Source: Physcomitrium patens (lineage: Eukaryota; Streptophyta; Bryopsida; Funariales; Funariaceae). From it: a stretch of 64,000 nucleotides of DNA. Both the position numbers and the translations under genes were made by a program. The notes under the pieces are model-generated. The model was not told the origin of the DNA. It ran no database searches and saw only the letters and a list, made by a program, of their open reading frames with translations. Positions within the stretch are counted from its first letter, which is position 1. Each line of letters begins with the position of its first letter. Location of the stretch: NCBI RefSeq assembly GCF_000002425.4, contig NC_037269.1, positions 11,318,469 to 11,382,468 of the forward strand, read 5' to 3'. This document shows, piece after piece, positions 11,511-23,500 of the stretch.

Positions 11511-13200
11511 TCAATAACTAAAAACGGTGTTCAGAACGACAAGTTTTTTTGTTTTTAAGTCATACATCAAGTTCTTAAGAATTCAACTTTCTAAACTACA
11601 ACGCAGTATCTTTGACACAGTATACAAAATCCACAAACTGACTGATACGATTCCTTGACAAGGTTTGGAATGGCACAAAGTATTCGTACACCAACACTAT
11701 TCTTGAACAGCAAATCGCTTCCCAACATCGTTTTTTACTTCAATGCAGAAAACTAAATCCTCTTTCAAATCATCCCCATACGGACAAAAACAAGAAGAAA
11801 ATTATGAAGTACAAACTCCAGTACAGAGTACAGGTAGTGCGATTCATCCGTACAAAAAAGCCTAATTCATAGAATTTAATACAACCTCAACAAGGTCACT
11901 GTAAACTCTCAGAATCAAATTAGTACTTAGTTTTGTTGCCAAGTATTCATGATAGTTCCAGCAGTGAAACAGACTCCGGAAATGCATAGGACTGTCAGTT
12001 TTTGGGTCATCGAATCTTCTCATGTTGATATCGAAACCTGTCAAAAACACACGATCTGTGAAGAGCAAGAGGAAGGATAACGTGGAAATGAAGAGCTAGA
12101 AAGACACCACACTACTGAGCGAATACCCTTGTTGGAAGATTCGAGCATCCTGCATTGTCGAGATAAGAGGCTTGTAAAGAAGTCTACATGCATGCAGGTG
12201 CATCAAATTAACAACAACAAAATAGGCCTAACAGGTGCGGAACGGCAGGTGCGTGTCACAGTGAACAGAATGACAACTGTTCGGACACCGAGACGTCTAC
12301 GTAAGGTTTTTTAATAGAACCGCCAATGGACGCCATTAATGTGATTATCACACAAGCAGCCGGAAAACAGAAACTGGTGTTATTTATTTTTTATAGTCCA
12401 CAGGTTTTCCGCTTCTCGGTCAGCCTTGTTGATGTTCACTCTCCAGGAACCGCATTCGAGTATTAATTTTCGATCAAGATCTAATCCTTTAGACCTTAAC
12501 TGCTCGAAAAAAAGTACATATCCATGCCCTCATCTGATCTGCCAGCATGCTGGACGACATCATCGAGATAAAGGCGCACCACGTAGTCTATGGGAAGTGT
12601 TAGTTGTGGCCAGATCTAGATCAATTGCGTAGAGATGCAATGCTGACAAGAGGACCTCTCAGCGATGAGGGAGCAGTAGATTACCGACTCCTTTGGGCAC
12701 CAGCAGATCTGCGACCTCATTGTTCGTGGAGACTCTGGGTAGCTTCCGGGGGTAATCTGCGGGGATTTTTACTTCTTCTGTTGTTTCTCCCTCCATAGCT
12801 CACATAGACTGTAACAGGCTTTACGGTCAGTCTAATGAAATCTGGGTAGAGTTGAACCTTCCAATAATAAGCTCACTGAGGGCAGTCCACTTGGCTCTCG
12901 CAGAATAGACCCTGCTAGCATTTCGATGCCATCAGCATGGATGTCATCAGAATCTCCAACCTTTGATGCAAAGCAGGATCATAAAACTCTGCCTACGAGA
13001 GGATGAAGCGGCTGGTGAAGAGGATAGCATTCGAAGTTTTGAACATGAGTCCCCCAATCAGATCAACTTATGGTGAACAAAATGACGACCATGGGCCTGC
13101 AAATAAATAACACCAGTTTGTGCAAAATAATTCTGTCTATTTGCCAGTCCTTTGAAGTCTGGTCTTCTTAAGGGCAGCTCCACCAAGCCAGAGTATAGAC
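11511..13200. other. Ordinary-composition intergenic DNA, no supported gene
   Basis: The region has balanced composition but only short, unrecognised open frames (up to 68 codons) and no convincing exon series. About 12597-12905 is homologous, in inverted orientation, to 54340-54650. The rest could be regulatory or untranslated sequence. Confidence 0.6.
12597..12905 (+). repeat. Inverted diverged duplicate, left copy
   Basis: The reverse complement of 54340-54650 matches this segment with scattered differences and small gaps. Shared words include gcaatgctgaca, cgatgaggga, ccagcagat, gtggagact, tttacggtcagtct and gaaccttccaat. The partners lie 42 kb apart on opposite strands. No protein is recognised in either copy. 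Unlike the retroelements nearby, these copies are not AT-eroded. Confidence 0.65.
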
Positions 13201-13943
13201 AATTCTGAATTATGGTATGATCTGCAACAAAACATTACCTCATGCATATTCATTGCGAATTTATTTATTCATTGCTTGTTTGGTGGGAGGTTTGTTAGAT
13301 GTAGGCTTGGACACATTAAATTTGGCACAGTGAGCAGGAGTCTGACAGTTTTTATTCCTTCATTGATACTTTTTATTTTCTGATTAACATGTATTAGAAA
13401 AGTTGACTTGTGAGTAGGGATTTTTGTTTGGTAGATAATAATATAGTGCAATTGAGTTGGTTGTGTGGGATGAATTAGATTGAAAGTGGACTCTATTATT
13501 TAAAACTCTTTCTTCTTAGAACATATTAACATCAATAAAGAATAATATGTATTTTTTCTTTGAGAAATATTATATCATGTTACAAGGAAACGAAGTTTCA
13601 TTATTGTTAAGGTAATTTTAATGACAAAAGATTGGTTGGATTAATGTATGCCCTATTGTTTTGTATATTTTTTAATAATTATTTATTTCTAATTATAGTT
13701 GTATTTCTTCATCATATTAAAATAACCAATGCTTAATAAAAATATATTGGTTTACATCAATTTGACTATTTTTTATATTGTATTATATCTTAATAAAATA
13801 ACATGTGAACTATCAACTAACTTTATCTATATTTAACATATTAAGGAATAACCATATGTTGTTTGTTATAGATTTTTGTTTGTTAGTTTTTTCTATTTTA
13901 ATAATATGTTCAATACCTCTTTTATGATATACTTCATAATAGG

Positions 13944-13988
<45 letters not shown>

Positions 13989-14750
13989 GGTATTTAAAAT
14001 ATAAAATCTAATTATATTTTTACTGATATATTCTTTTAATATATGTAGATTAAATTTTTATTGACTAAATATCAATATAATAGATATTTTATAAAAATTT
14101 ATATAATAATAAGAATTAAAGGATAATCATAATTGTAAGAACTAAAAGTTTCCACTTCCATCTAAATTTAGAATATTCTTTATGCAATTTTGTTACAAGT
14201 TTTCAACAACTTTATCATAAAATTTACAATCTTTTCATAATCCACAATTATTTGTATTCACAAGGTCCAAAGCATTATCAATCTTGTTACAAAGCACACT
14301 ATCCATGATAAAAATGATACCAACATGTTTTTTTATGTTACATCATCTGTAGCATTCAAAATAAAGAAAAAAAGGCAATAAACAATCAATTTATTGTTTT
14401 ATTTTCAAGTATTTTGATTCTATTAGCTTTGAACTTAGACAAGAACACAAGTGGTGTAGAAAAATTAAAGGGGTCATGTTCCAAAAGTCTTATAAAGGGC
14501 TTTTGCTTGGTGAAGAGAAAATATCTTTTGGAAGCTTCAGCTTTTGAAGACAATATAAAATAAATACAATCTATGAAATTGATCAAATCTTTTGTTTATT
14601 ATAATTTAAAATACGACAACTTCATTTTTAATTCTACCAATTCTTGCAATTTTTTTTCCAAATATTCACTTTTTTTCTTTTCTTTTTTTAAATATTGCCA
14701 TTCTCATCAATTTCTATCATAGCTTTTCAAATTTCTGTAAAAAAATTACT
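13200..14750. other. AT-rich patch, nothing recognised
   Basis: Strongly AT-rich, with a long AT microsatellite at 13946-13985. No retroelement protein motif could be read in any frame. It may be a very eroded repeat. Ordinary composition resumes near 14765. Confidence 0.6.
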
Positions 14751-15279
14751 TCTCCATATTACTATTGTGTGTGTGCAGATCATCAGGTGCACATTGATGT
14801 GCCGAAATGGCACAGGGACCCTTCACAACTCAGTGCGGAGGGCGGAAGCTGCAACAACATCACCTTCCACAAAAAACCAGCACAAAACACACACACGCAC
14901 ACACACATGGAATTAATTCAACAGTGCCTGCGTGCATTCATTCATTCCATAGCTCGCTGGTGCAAGCATGTCTGGATCCCGTGTCTGGAATGGGATTCGT
15001 GCCCACTGTCGCACAGATACTGTGTTTCGTGAGCTCTGGATTTACTCGTCTTGAATGAGCTTCCACTAGACTAGTCATGTTTCGATCCAGCACCTCTTGA
15101 GAAGATGCTGCAAATCTAGACTTGGGTGCGTCCACATCCGCCCATTCGCACGTATGCACGCACGCACGCAACCTAAGGCGGCGGCACTGGTGCTTGTGGT
15201 AGATGGGAGTTCCTCATTCTGCCGCAACTGGATAGTCTCAATGCTGCTCCTGCTGCCTAGTCCGTCACACTCAAGCCAC

Positions 15280-15566
15280 CTGTTCCATGGTCTTGCTTCT
15301 TTGTTAGTCACCTCGTTGGCTGGAGCTTCTGGAAGGATTGACTTTTCTGTCATGGATTGGTTGATGTAACCCAGATTGGTGGAAATTCCCAGGTGCACCA
15401 TATGGATGTTTTTGGCCTTTTAAGGAAAAAGAAAAGAAAGTTCAATGTTCTGGTATTGTACTTTGGTTTGTTCTTGGTTTTTGATTCTTTACAGACTATG
15501 AGAATAGTAGCCATTCTTGTGGTGGTTCTTTGAGGTGACTAACAAAGAAGCAAGACTATGAAACAG
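15280..15566. repeat. 35-base inverted repeat with 217-base loop
   Basis: The arm at 15280-15314 contains cttgcttctttgttagtcac. The arm at 15532-15566 contains its reverse complement, gtgactaacaaagaagcaag. Over 35 bases only two positions differ. A transcript from either strand could fold into a stem of about 35 pairs. It could be a MIRNA-like hairpin, an old inverted duplication, or the ends of a small transposon. No known miRNA sequence was recognised. Confidence 0.7.
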
Positions 15567-16423
15567 TACTGATCAACACGTTTTCCTTTAATGGAATCAT
15601 TATTATGATACGAAAAAATACAACCGGGTATCAAAATAAGATTAGTTTAGTTGTACCAACCTAAACGAGGCTGCAGCCCAACTTAGATATGAGCGGTAGT
15701 TTTTCCGATTGCGTGCGATGTTTTATATTCTTGATTTAGCAAGTTTTGGAATCATACATTAGAAAAAGGAAAGGATGGATAAGGATAAAATACAAAGTGA
15801 CATATAAAGGCATGTATTATATGTCATATACAAATATGTCATATGACATATATCTATACCAGGAGCCACGACTTCGCAAGTCGTGGACTGAAACCTCTGC
15901 ATGGAGAGCATGAACCGAAGCATATCCATTGCCGGCACAAAGATCCAAATTGACTTAATGAACCTTATGATGACAAGACTAAATCTTCCAGGTGGTTTGG
16001 GACGATGACGCTTGTGCCAAACAATCAGCCAGCTGCACATCTGATTGCAGAACTAGGGCCGAGGTTTATCTGCTACCATGAATTCTGGAGCTGTCCCAAA
16101 CCTGATCATAAACAAAGAAACTCACAGACCCAAACCGGTCAGTTGCTGTGCTTCGCCAGGTATATGGCTGCATCGACGCAGTGCTTGGCGCTGGTTATTG
16201 CTGAATGAGAAGCACTTGGCTTCCACTGGATTACACAGTCTTCGCAGAAATTAGTCACAACTCCAAATGGCATGTTGCCCTAACACGCTTCATGAAACTC
16301 TCGATGTGGTGGTCCCATCGTTGCACTAGATTTTGCAGTCCAAACCTCTGACCCTAAATCCAGCACAATACTTCGTCCAAGCTACTGAAATCTACAAGGG
16401 TGTTCTCATCGATGACCACATGA

Positions 16424-16441
16424 CCCCCCCCCCCCCCCCCC
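16424..16441. repeat. Poly-C run of 18
   Basis: An uninterrupted C homopolymer in ordinary-composition DNA. Runs of this length are error-prone in sequencing, so the exact length is uncertain. Confidence 0.9.
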
Positions 16442-17235
16442 AGGTTCTTCGTGTTGTGAGGCACAGCACCCAGCTCTCTGTCTTCCACTTCTTCCACGGA
16501 GGTGATAAAGACTAATACTACAATTCTGATTTTTGATTTTAAAAGCTGGTTGTAAAAAGCCAGTATATTACATCAACTATGGTACATACCAAAATTTTCG
16601 ACAACACAGGCTCCAATCTCACACGCAGCATGCCCAAGCGCCTTTTGTCTTTCTTGTGCGGCATCCTGTCAATACATCGAGAACCAATCCAATCACACTA
16701 ACTTCGTTACTTTTGATTCAAAGTCTTTTGCAATCCCTGAAGCAAAATTGATTAAAGCAAACCCGACAACCCCTGCTTTTGCACAAGTGAACCACAAACT
16801 AGACCCTAAACACGTTAGCGTGTACTTCCACCTTAATGGCTTTATTCCGGTGGCCAAAGCTGCAATCTGTCATTTGTCTAAGAGTTGAAACCACGTCTAT
16901 CAATAATCGAGAACTTGACTCAAGAAATACATGGCATAGACCACTGAAGATCCTTCCTTAATGCTACACATTCCACAATGGAAGGTGATCAGAAAAGGAA
17001 ACATAACTGGAAGAAAGATAGTGATGACAATCTGGGTGGCAAGTCTAACAGAGAGATTCAAACTCGGAAGCTTACCGTTATGTGATTTCCTGCCCTCGAA
17101 AATCCTGCTACATCAATCCTCCGCTACTTCATCATCAGCCTACTGCATTTCTCATCAGGCATACTCACATTCCTGAAGCACTTGTGGTTGATCCCAACTA
17201 AGAGATACACATTCTCAGTACTTCCGTTGAATATC

Positions 17236-19227
17236 TTAGACCTTTTTACTTTGGATGTCTTGAATATCTTTTAACATTTGTTCAACTTGTTTCCTACCAG
17301 CAGTCGCCACGGGTCCACAATAGCCCGCAAACACATTCGAGTATGATTTGGTGAGGTATGCAAAGTTGGAGATAGGTGGAAGAGCTGCCACTTTCTCCCC
17401 TTTCTCCAGAAGACTTTGGAGATCTATCCTTTGCAAGGATAAGACAGTTCGCGACTCTCTCCATACAAACGCTAATTCCCCAGTGCGAAATTCAAACAAA
17501 TCACCAGGCTTTGATCCTGGGTAGCGGAATCCATAGCCGTTGGCAATACCCTCTCCCTGCCAGGTCTGCACAATATCAAGAACAGACCCTTCGGAATTGA
17601 TGTCAAATGGGAACTCCTCAGAAGAGGGTTCGTTAATCTTTGCCGTGAACATAGCAGATCCATTAGGATGCAACACATAATGTGTGCCTTCAAGAACCTT
17701 GGTGGCTATCAAGTGCAGACCCTCCTCGTTTTCATCATAAGAAAGAAGCAGAAAGAACAAAGGTGATCCTGGTTTCGCATGAGCTGGACGACCAGGAGGC
17801 CACCCAAACGTCCCACCCCAAAGTCCCGCATGCTCTCGTCCTTCTACTCGCTTCTGCTCCGGAATTTTGTACAGAGCAAACCGATTGTCGTACATTATCG
17901 GCCAGGCGCGGTAGAAACTTAACCTCCAAGTCGTAGCTTGCAATCGTAAGCCAACGGCCTTCCCTTGCTTCAAAAACTCTTCAAACTGCAGCCTCTTAAT
18001 TTCCGTAGTACTGAGCGGATTTGTCTTGGGAGAGTCCTGGGCTGTACTCTTGCCAACAATTTGTTGAAGCTTGCTTCGCACAAATTGGGCAAACCCAATC
18101 CGCTTGGACGATCCATCAGTTTGAGCTTCAGATGAGGGAGAAGCACATTTCACATTCCCTCGGTTATGTACCGTAGGAACAGGTTTATCGCTCGCTGATG
18201 ATCTCTTGGCTATGGCATCCAGACTTTCAGCCGCAGCACACATACTCCTCACGAGAGCCACAGAATCGACACCCCTGTAAGGCGAGCCTGGTTCAATCGA
18301 ATTAGCATAAGCGCTCAAAATTGCATCCCTCCTCTCAGCCATAAAAGCATTCTCGAGTTGAAAGCTGTCGTTGCTGGCCAGTGAGGGCTTCCTTTCTCGG
18401 GGTGAAAAAAACAGAGGTCCATATGCGGCCTGCGGAGGCACCGGCAAACGAACTTGTGGAGCTAATTCTTCCAATAACCGTCTCCTATCGCCAAATGCCA
18501 GGCGATGGAAGGGTACTGGATCCGCAGCAACAGAAGCTTTCTTCTTGCCCTTGGACCCTTTGCGCTTGACCATCACTTGTTCCTCTTCACCGGAATCCTC
18601 TCCACCGGAATCAAGTGACGAAAGCTCACGTAATTGGTGAGTAGAATTGAGCAGTGGCTCTGCTTCCAGCACCAACACATTGGGCTCCTGGTTGGCTGCC
18701 ATGAAGCGACCAGGATAAAGAAAATTCTGATCTCTCTCACGGCCGTGAAGAAAGAAGACCAATGTGCCGTCGCGATTGGCCAGGATTTCGAAAACTGGAG
18801 CCCAGAGGAGGCCCGTGTCGAAGCCCCGAGGCCCGAGCTCCTGCGGAATAATACGACATGCGACAATAGAAACGAACCCCCAAGTGACATACACCAAATT
18901 GCCTAGCTCCGGATTCTGATGCACCCAAATGCCCATCAAGGGTTTCACAGCAATTAAGAACCGCAGTAGGGCCTTAGCCGACTCGACTGAGGATCGCCAG
19001 TGAGGCAGTGAGTTCTGCGAGGGTAGCGACTGCAGCATCGCCATACGGCAGTGAGGCATCCAGAGCTTGTCCGAGGAGGTGCATAGCGAGTGCAGCTTCT
19101 TGCATGTGAAGCTGAGGTGCAGCAGATCACGGTAGTGAATACAAGCCGAGATGAGCGCCAGAACGTCATCGGGAAGGTCATGCAACGAAGAGGAAGGAGA
19201 ACAAGGGGAAGAGCTAGGTCTAGCCAT
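17236..19227 (-). CDS. F-box protein, similar to plant At5g39450-type
   Basis: A single uninterrupted frame of 663 codons, starting at the ATG at 19227. An N-terminal F-box spans about residues 14-58 (LHDLPDDVLALI, LLHLSFTCKKLHSL, then an LW residue pair), the fold that binds SKP1 in SCF ubiquitin ligases. Downstream there is no leucine-rich or Kelch repeat set. Instead there is a long conserved plant-type region, an acidic-then-basic linker (about residues 205-240, GGEDSGEEEQ followed by KRKGSKGKKK), a segment with WRLSFYRAWPIMYDNRFALY, and a C-terminal NFAYLTKSYSNVFAG motif. The architecture matches the family of Arabidopsis F-box protein At5g39450, as I recall it; this copy seems somewhat longer. 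The likely role is substrate recognition for ubiquitination, with substrate unknown. It is divergent from the tryptophan gene to the right. The F-box is certain; the subfamily is probable. Confidence 0.9.
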   Translation of the reverse strand: MARPSSSPCSPSSSLHDLPDDVLALISACIHYRDLLHLSFTCKKLHSLCTSSDKLWMPHCRMAMLQSLPSQNSLPHWRSSVESAKALLRFLIAVKPLMGIWVHQNPELGNLVYVTWGFVSIVACRIIPQELGPRGFDTGLLWAPVFEILANRDGTLVFFLHGRERDQNFLYPGRFMAANQEPNVLVLEAEPLLNSTHQLRELSSLDSGGEDSGEEEQVMVKRKGSKGKKKASVAADPVPFHRLAFGDRRRLLEELAPQVRLPVPPQAAYGPLFFSPRERKPSLASNDSFQLENAFMAERRDAILSAYANSIEPGSPYRGVDSVALVRSMCAAAESLDAIAKRSSASDKPVPTVHNRGNVKCASPSSEAQTDGSSKRIGFAQFVRSKLQQIVGKSTAQDSPKTNPLSTTEIKRLQFEEFLKQGKAVGLRLQATTWRLSFYRAWPIMYDNRFALYKIPEQKRVEGREHAGLWGGTFGWPPGRPAHAKPGSPLFFLLLSYDENEEGLHLIATKVLEGTHYVLHPNGSAMFTAKINEPSSEEFPFDINSEGSVLDIVQTWQGEGIANGYGFRYPGSKPGDLFEFRTGELAFVWRESRTVLSLQRIDLQSLLEKGEKVAALPPISNFAYLTKSYSNVFAGYCGPVATAGRKQVEQMLKDIQDIQSKKV

Positions 19228-20599
19228 AGGGGGGAGCCTACAAGGTTAGGCGAGGCGAGGCGGATGCGCAAGAAGCAAGAACAAGACTAGACTGGGTTAC
19301 ACAGGCTGTCAGAGACAAGTCAGCGAGAATGATACCATGACCCGCGCCATCGCAACGCGCAGCCGAACACTCAACCTCCGAGTCGCAACTCCTTTCCAGA
19401 CAACAGCAGCAGCAGCAGCTTGTTTACCAAGTTATCACCATAGCCACTCTCATCGTCCCTGTTCAAAACCTTTACACCAAGCTCCAGTATTCCAAGAGAC
19501 AACGCTCATGGTGGCGCATGCCAAGGTCGGAGCAAAGACGACGACCACCTCCCACTCTCCAGTAGAGAAACTCCTCCAAACACGATTAGCCATCAACATG
19601 CCTGCTGCTGCTGCTGCTGGCCTCCTTGCCCTGACTCCAACGCTGTATGTGAAGTAACCCCGCTGTAAAGATTATTGCGAGGAAAAGAAGCAGAAGGAGG
19701 AGTGGGTGGGTGGTGTGAAGAGGAGGATTGCAACAAGGAGGGGGGGGGGGGGGGGGATTATGCAAAGAAGAAAGGAGGAACGAAAGAACGAAAGGCAGGC
19801 AGGCAGGCAGGCAGGAGAAAGTGCCATGGGAGAGGCCCTCCGTGGTTGTCCCTTACGAGGTGAGGGCAGAGAGCGAGAGAGAGCGTGGAGGGGAGGTGGA
19901 TTATGCCCTGGTGCCCATGAACCCCCTTTGCTTTGCTTGATTTCAAAATGTATAAAACAATTTTAAAAAACACTTTGTGTGATCCAAAAAATAAAAATTT
20001 CATTAGTAGTATATACAAACGTGAAGGAGTAGTGTTCAATCTTAGAGTTATAAAATCGCATAATTCCACTTATCATCTCCACATACTAAAGTACGGAAGG
20101 GGTGCCAACAATGAACATGATTGAATTCATTATCCCATGAAATAGATCTGATAAGAATAATCTTTTGACATCAAGAAATAATATATATACATTAGAAGAC
20201 ACGAATAACTATGAGGCATGAGTGTGTGGGTGTCACTCAAGCTTGCTCGGAGCCTCCGAGGCTTAATGGAACGAAGAAGCTGGCAACGAACGAAGTTGGA
20301 GACCCGACGGAAGAAGGACGAATTCCGGCGGGGGCAGGTCGAGCATCAATGGCTATGGTGGTGATGGTGGTGCTGCTGCGTTGCGACCGACAGATCCAGA
20401 ACGGAGCGGGAGAGGAGCCATTCTCCGAAGTGGTCGAGACTGCATCGTCCACGCACCAATTCGTTGCTGCACGCGTTTGCCTGAACTCACCGGTGCTAAC
20501 ATTCCACGGCGGCATTGCCGCCACTTTGCAGCGAGCAAGGCAGGGCTTTAGATTTTGTCACAATCTTCTGGTGTGAGAGTCGTCGTGGGTTTTGGTGCC
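19228..20599. promoter_or_regulatory. Divergent promoter region between F-box and PAT genes
   Basis: This 1.37-kb interval separates two divergently oriented start codons, so it should hold both promoters and 5' UTRs. It contains a CAG triplet run (about 19403-19418) and a GCT/CTG run about 200 bases away (about 19601-19618) that are mutually complementary, a 16-base G run (19741-19756), a CAGG tetranucleotide repeat (about 19796-19815), and a 270-base AT-rich insert-like patch at 19930-20200. A 106-codon frame at 19337-19657 is low-complexity and probably not a gene. No certain TATA box was identified. Confidence 0.6.
19741..19756. repeat. Poly-G run of 16
   Basis: An uninterrupted G homopolymer in the divergent promoter region. 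The length may be unreliable, and it could form stacked guanine structures. Confidence 0.9.
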
Positions 20600-23500
20600 A
20601 TGGCAGCCGCGTTGGCTTCGCAGCGAACTTGGTTGCCTAGCTCCAGCGTCGGGCCCTTTCGAGGCTCTTTTGCGACTGCGCCAGCGTCGTCTCCTAGGGT
20701 GCTTGGGGTGCCGAGGAAATTTGCAGTGGAGTCCGGGAAATGGGAGGTTCTAGTGAGGAATGTTAGGGCTCAGTCGTCCACTGTGACCGTCCCGGCTCGT
20801 ACTCTCTCAATTCCGCAGGTACGTTAGTGTGATTTGATCTCTGGATGTTTGTTTCTCTGCGGGTGGGGTTAGTTGTCTTATTGGAGGGTTGGGATTAGAC
20901 AGACCGCACTTGTTGTGTTCATGGCATTAGGCGTTTTTTCCGCGGAGCTCAAGGATTTGTGTTGGACCGCAATTCAACGATTGAAAGAAAAGATAGTCTG
21001 TGACATAGGACATGTTTCGCTTTGGATCCATACGTAGATTTTTTCTTCAGTCGATTTTGAGACGCTCGAGCTTCATCCTGTTAGGTTTTTAAAAGCTTCG
21101 CAGGGACAGGTTAGGCGCTTTCGCGTTAATGTAGGCGCTACATTGCTTACATCTGAGTACTTTTAAGTGACACACGTTTGGAACTGGTTATCAATGTCTC
21201 ATTCATCTAGCCTTGGCTGAGACTGAAATAGCCAAACCTCCGGATAATACCCGGCATTTTGAGAGGATGATGAATTTTTTTTATGTTTTGAATTTGTCAA
21301 ATTACTAAGTTTTTCTCATATGAGAACTTTGTCTCGTAGAAGTAGTCTACAATTTGTATCACTGTATAACATGGCTCAGAGATTCGAATTTGGGGTTCGA
21401 TTCACCTTCTATTGACATTTGACACTTGGAATCATCTGAGAGAAAAAAAAAAGAAAAAAAAGAAAAAAAAAGAAAAAAAAAGAAGAAGATTGGCTCTGAT
21501 TCCTCTGTGAGTGTGCAAAAATATTGTAAGAAAAGGACGATGAAACGTTTGAATGTGGCAACTACTGCAGAAGTGGACATGGATTCTACGCGCGTACTTA
21601 CCGATAGCTGTTGCATTATCTGCAGGTCTTGGAGCAGCTCATTCAAGGGACGAACTTGACCCAAGCTCAAACAGAGGAGGTGATGGAGACTCTCCTTGCT
21701 GATGCCAACCCTGCAATTATTGGTGCTTTTCTGGCGCTGCTACGAGCCAAGGGAGAAACTTTAGATGAAGTAAATTCTCCCGCCGACACCATCCTCAACG
21801 ATTTCGTGATACATTTATATTGAAGCAGGGGTAAGGTCCTACATTGAGTTGTTATCTTAGTACAACTGGCATGCACGCAGGTTACAGGGCTTGCAAGTGC
21901 GATGCTTAGTCGTGCAATACCTGTGCGAACTGTCCCAGGATCCTTGGATATCGTGGGGACGGGAGGGGATGGAGCGAACACCGTAAACATATCCACAGGT
22001 TCTTGTATCCTGGCAGCAGCTTGTGGAGCTAAAGTTGCGAAGGTTGATATGCCTACAGCCTCTTTGCGATGGGAGGATTTTTGTCTTGCCGATGTTTTCT
22101 CACGTTGACTAAGGACTTTGAGGTACTTCCTCGTGTTACGAATTACATGGCTGTAAATTCTATGTGGTCATGAACTTTGACATTCTCCCTTCATGGTGGC
22201 AGCACGGATCTCGGTCGAGCTCGTCAGCTTGTGGAAGTGCGGATGTGCTCGAGACTCTTGGTGTTGCTATCGATCTAGGGCCCGAGGTAAATCTCGCGTG
22301 CACGTCTCTCATTTAAGACGCATTGCAATGTTCACCTAACTTTGCCAAGTAGCTTTTGGCACAATGTGGTTTCATTTATTTCCTAGATTGTTTGTCAGTA
22401 CTTCAATCCGCGTTTATAGATTGTTCCAGTTCATACTAAATGAATTTGAATCTGGATTTGAATTAAATGTTTTGTGCTAGAAACTCCTGCACATTTATTG
22501 TGCTATACCATCTGCTAAAAAGCAATTACTAGTTCGGGGATGCTTATTGTGACATGCATGTGGTACATAGGGAGTGGCAAAGTGTGTAGAAGACGTTGGA
22601 GTTGGGTTTATGTTTGCTCCAACATACCATCCAGCAATGAAAGTTGTGGCGCCTGTTCGTAGATCTCTTAAAATTAAGACAGCTTTCAATATTCTTGGTC
22701 CGATGCTCAATCCTTCTCGTGCACCTCACTCCATTGTTGGTGTTTATCATGATAATCTGGTTAGTCGTTCCATACTTTTCTGTGTACTTATTTCAGAAGA
22801 CTGTTTCTTACTTTTTTCAGTTTTTGTACCGATGGGGATAAATTTTGCTGTTTTTCTTCTTCCTTCGTCTTGAACTTGATCGCGTTATGCCTTTGAAATA
22901 GGATAAATCCTAATCTGTGGGCCGCCTCCTTGATGAAGTAGGTGGAAAAAATGGCAAAGATTCTGCAACATTTCGGCACTAAGCGGACACTAGTAGTTCA
23001 TTGCCATGGGTTGGATGAGATGAGCCCGCTTGGTAAGTTTTTGATTAACTAAACTTGGCTTTGTTTCCAAAATTCTCGCGTTTCATGTTGTACAATTCAT
23101 TGTTGATACAAGATACATCGTACATAGTAGAATTCTCTTTTATGCTTCTCAAGTGGGTGCAGTGTGAAAAATTTGAAGGATTCAGTGGTCAATTTGAATT
23201 GGATTCTTAAGATGGAGCGTATGCCCCGTTGTTATCCCTCGTATCTCAGTGCTGTCCGTCTGCAGAAGTGGATTACTAGGTGTTCTTGTATATCTCTGAG
23301 ATTCTGTCCAATATCGTTGTCTTGTAAATGACCAAGTGAGGTCGAGAACGAGTAGAGGCTGTTTGCAGATGATGTTACTATACATTATTGTTTATGTGAA
23401 CAGGGGGTGGACGCGTTCTGGAAGTGACACAAGATAAGATTGAGAGCTTTGTGTTTGATCCTCGTACTGCTTCCTATCCCTGTTCTCACGGTGGATTTGT

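Larger units (their letters stand above)
14750..17235. other. Intergenic DNA downstream of the F-box gene
   Basis: Ordinary composition with several unrecognised short frames and no consistent coding signal. It contains an AC-rich tract (about 14886-14908), a pair of 35-base inverted arms (15280-15314 and 15532-15566), a short palindrome at about 15833-15850 (atatgtcatatgacatat) and an 18-base C run (16424-16441). The 3' UTR of the minus-strand F-box gene should lie just left of 17236. Confidence 0.6.

Noticed and set aside
15075..15401. Overlapping 108- and 90-codon frames on opposite strands
   Set aside because: Both strands are open in ordinary-GC DNA with no domain on either; the interval also overlaps one arm of the inverted repeat.
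19337..19657. 106-codon frame in the divergent promoter as a small gene
   Set aside because: It is low-complexity (Ala, Thr, His runs from triplet repeats), has no recognised domain, and lies where two 5' UTRs are expected.
21426..21659. 77-codon Lys-rich frame in PAT intron 1
   Set aside because: It is produced by the A-rich tail in the intron and runs into exon 2 in the wrong frame.
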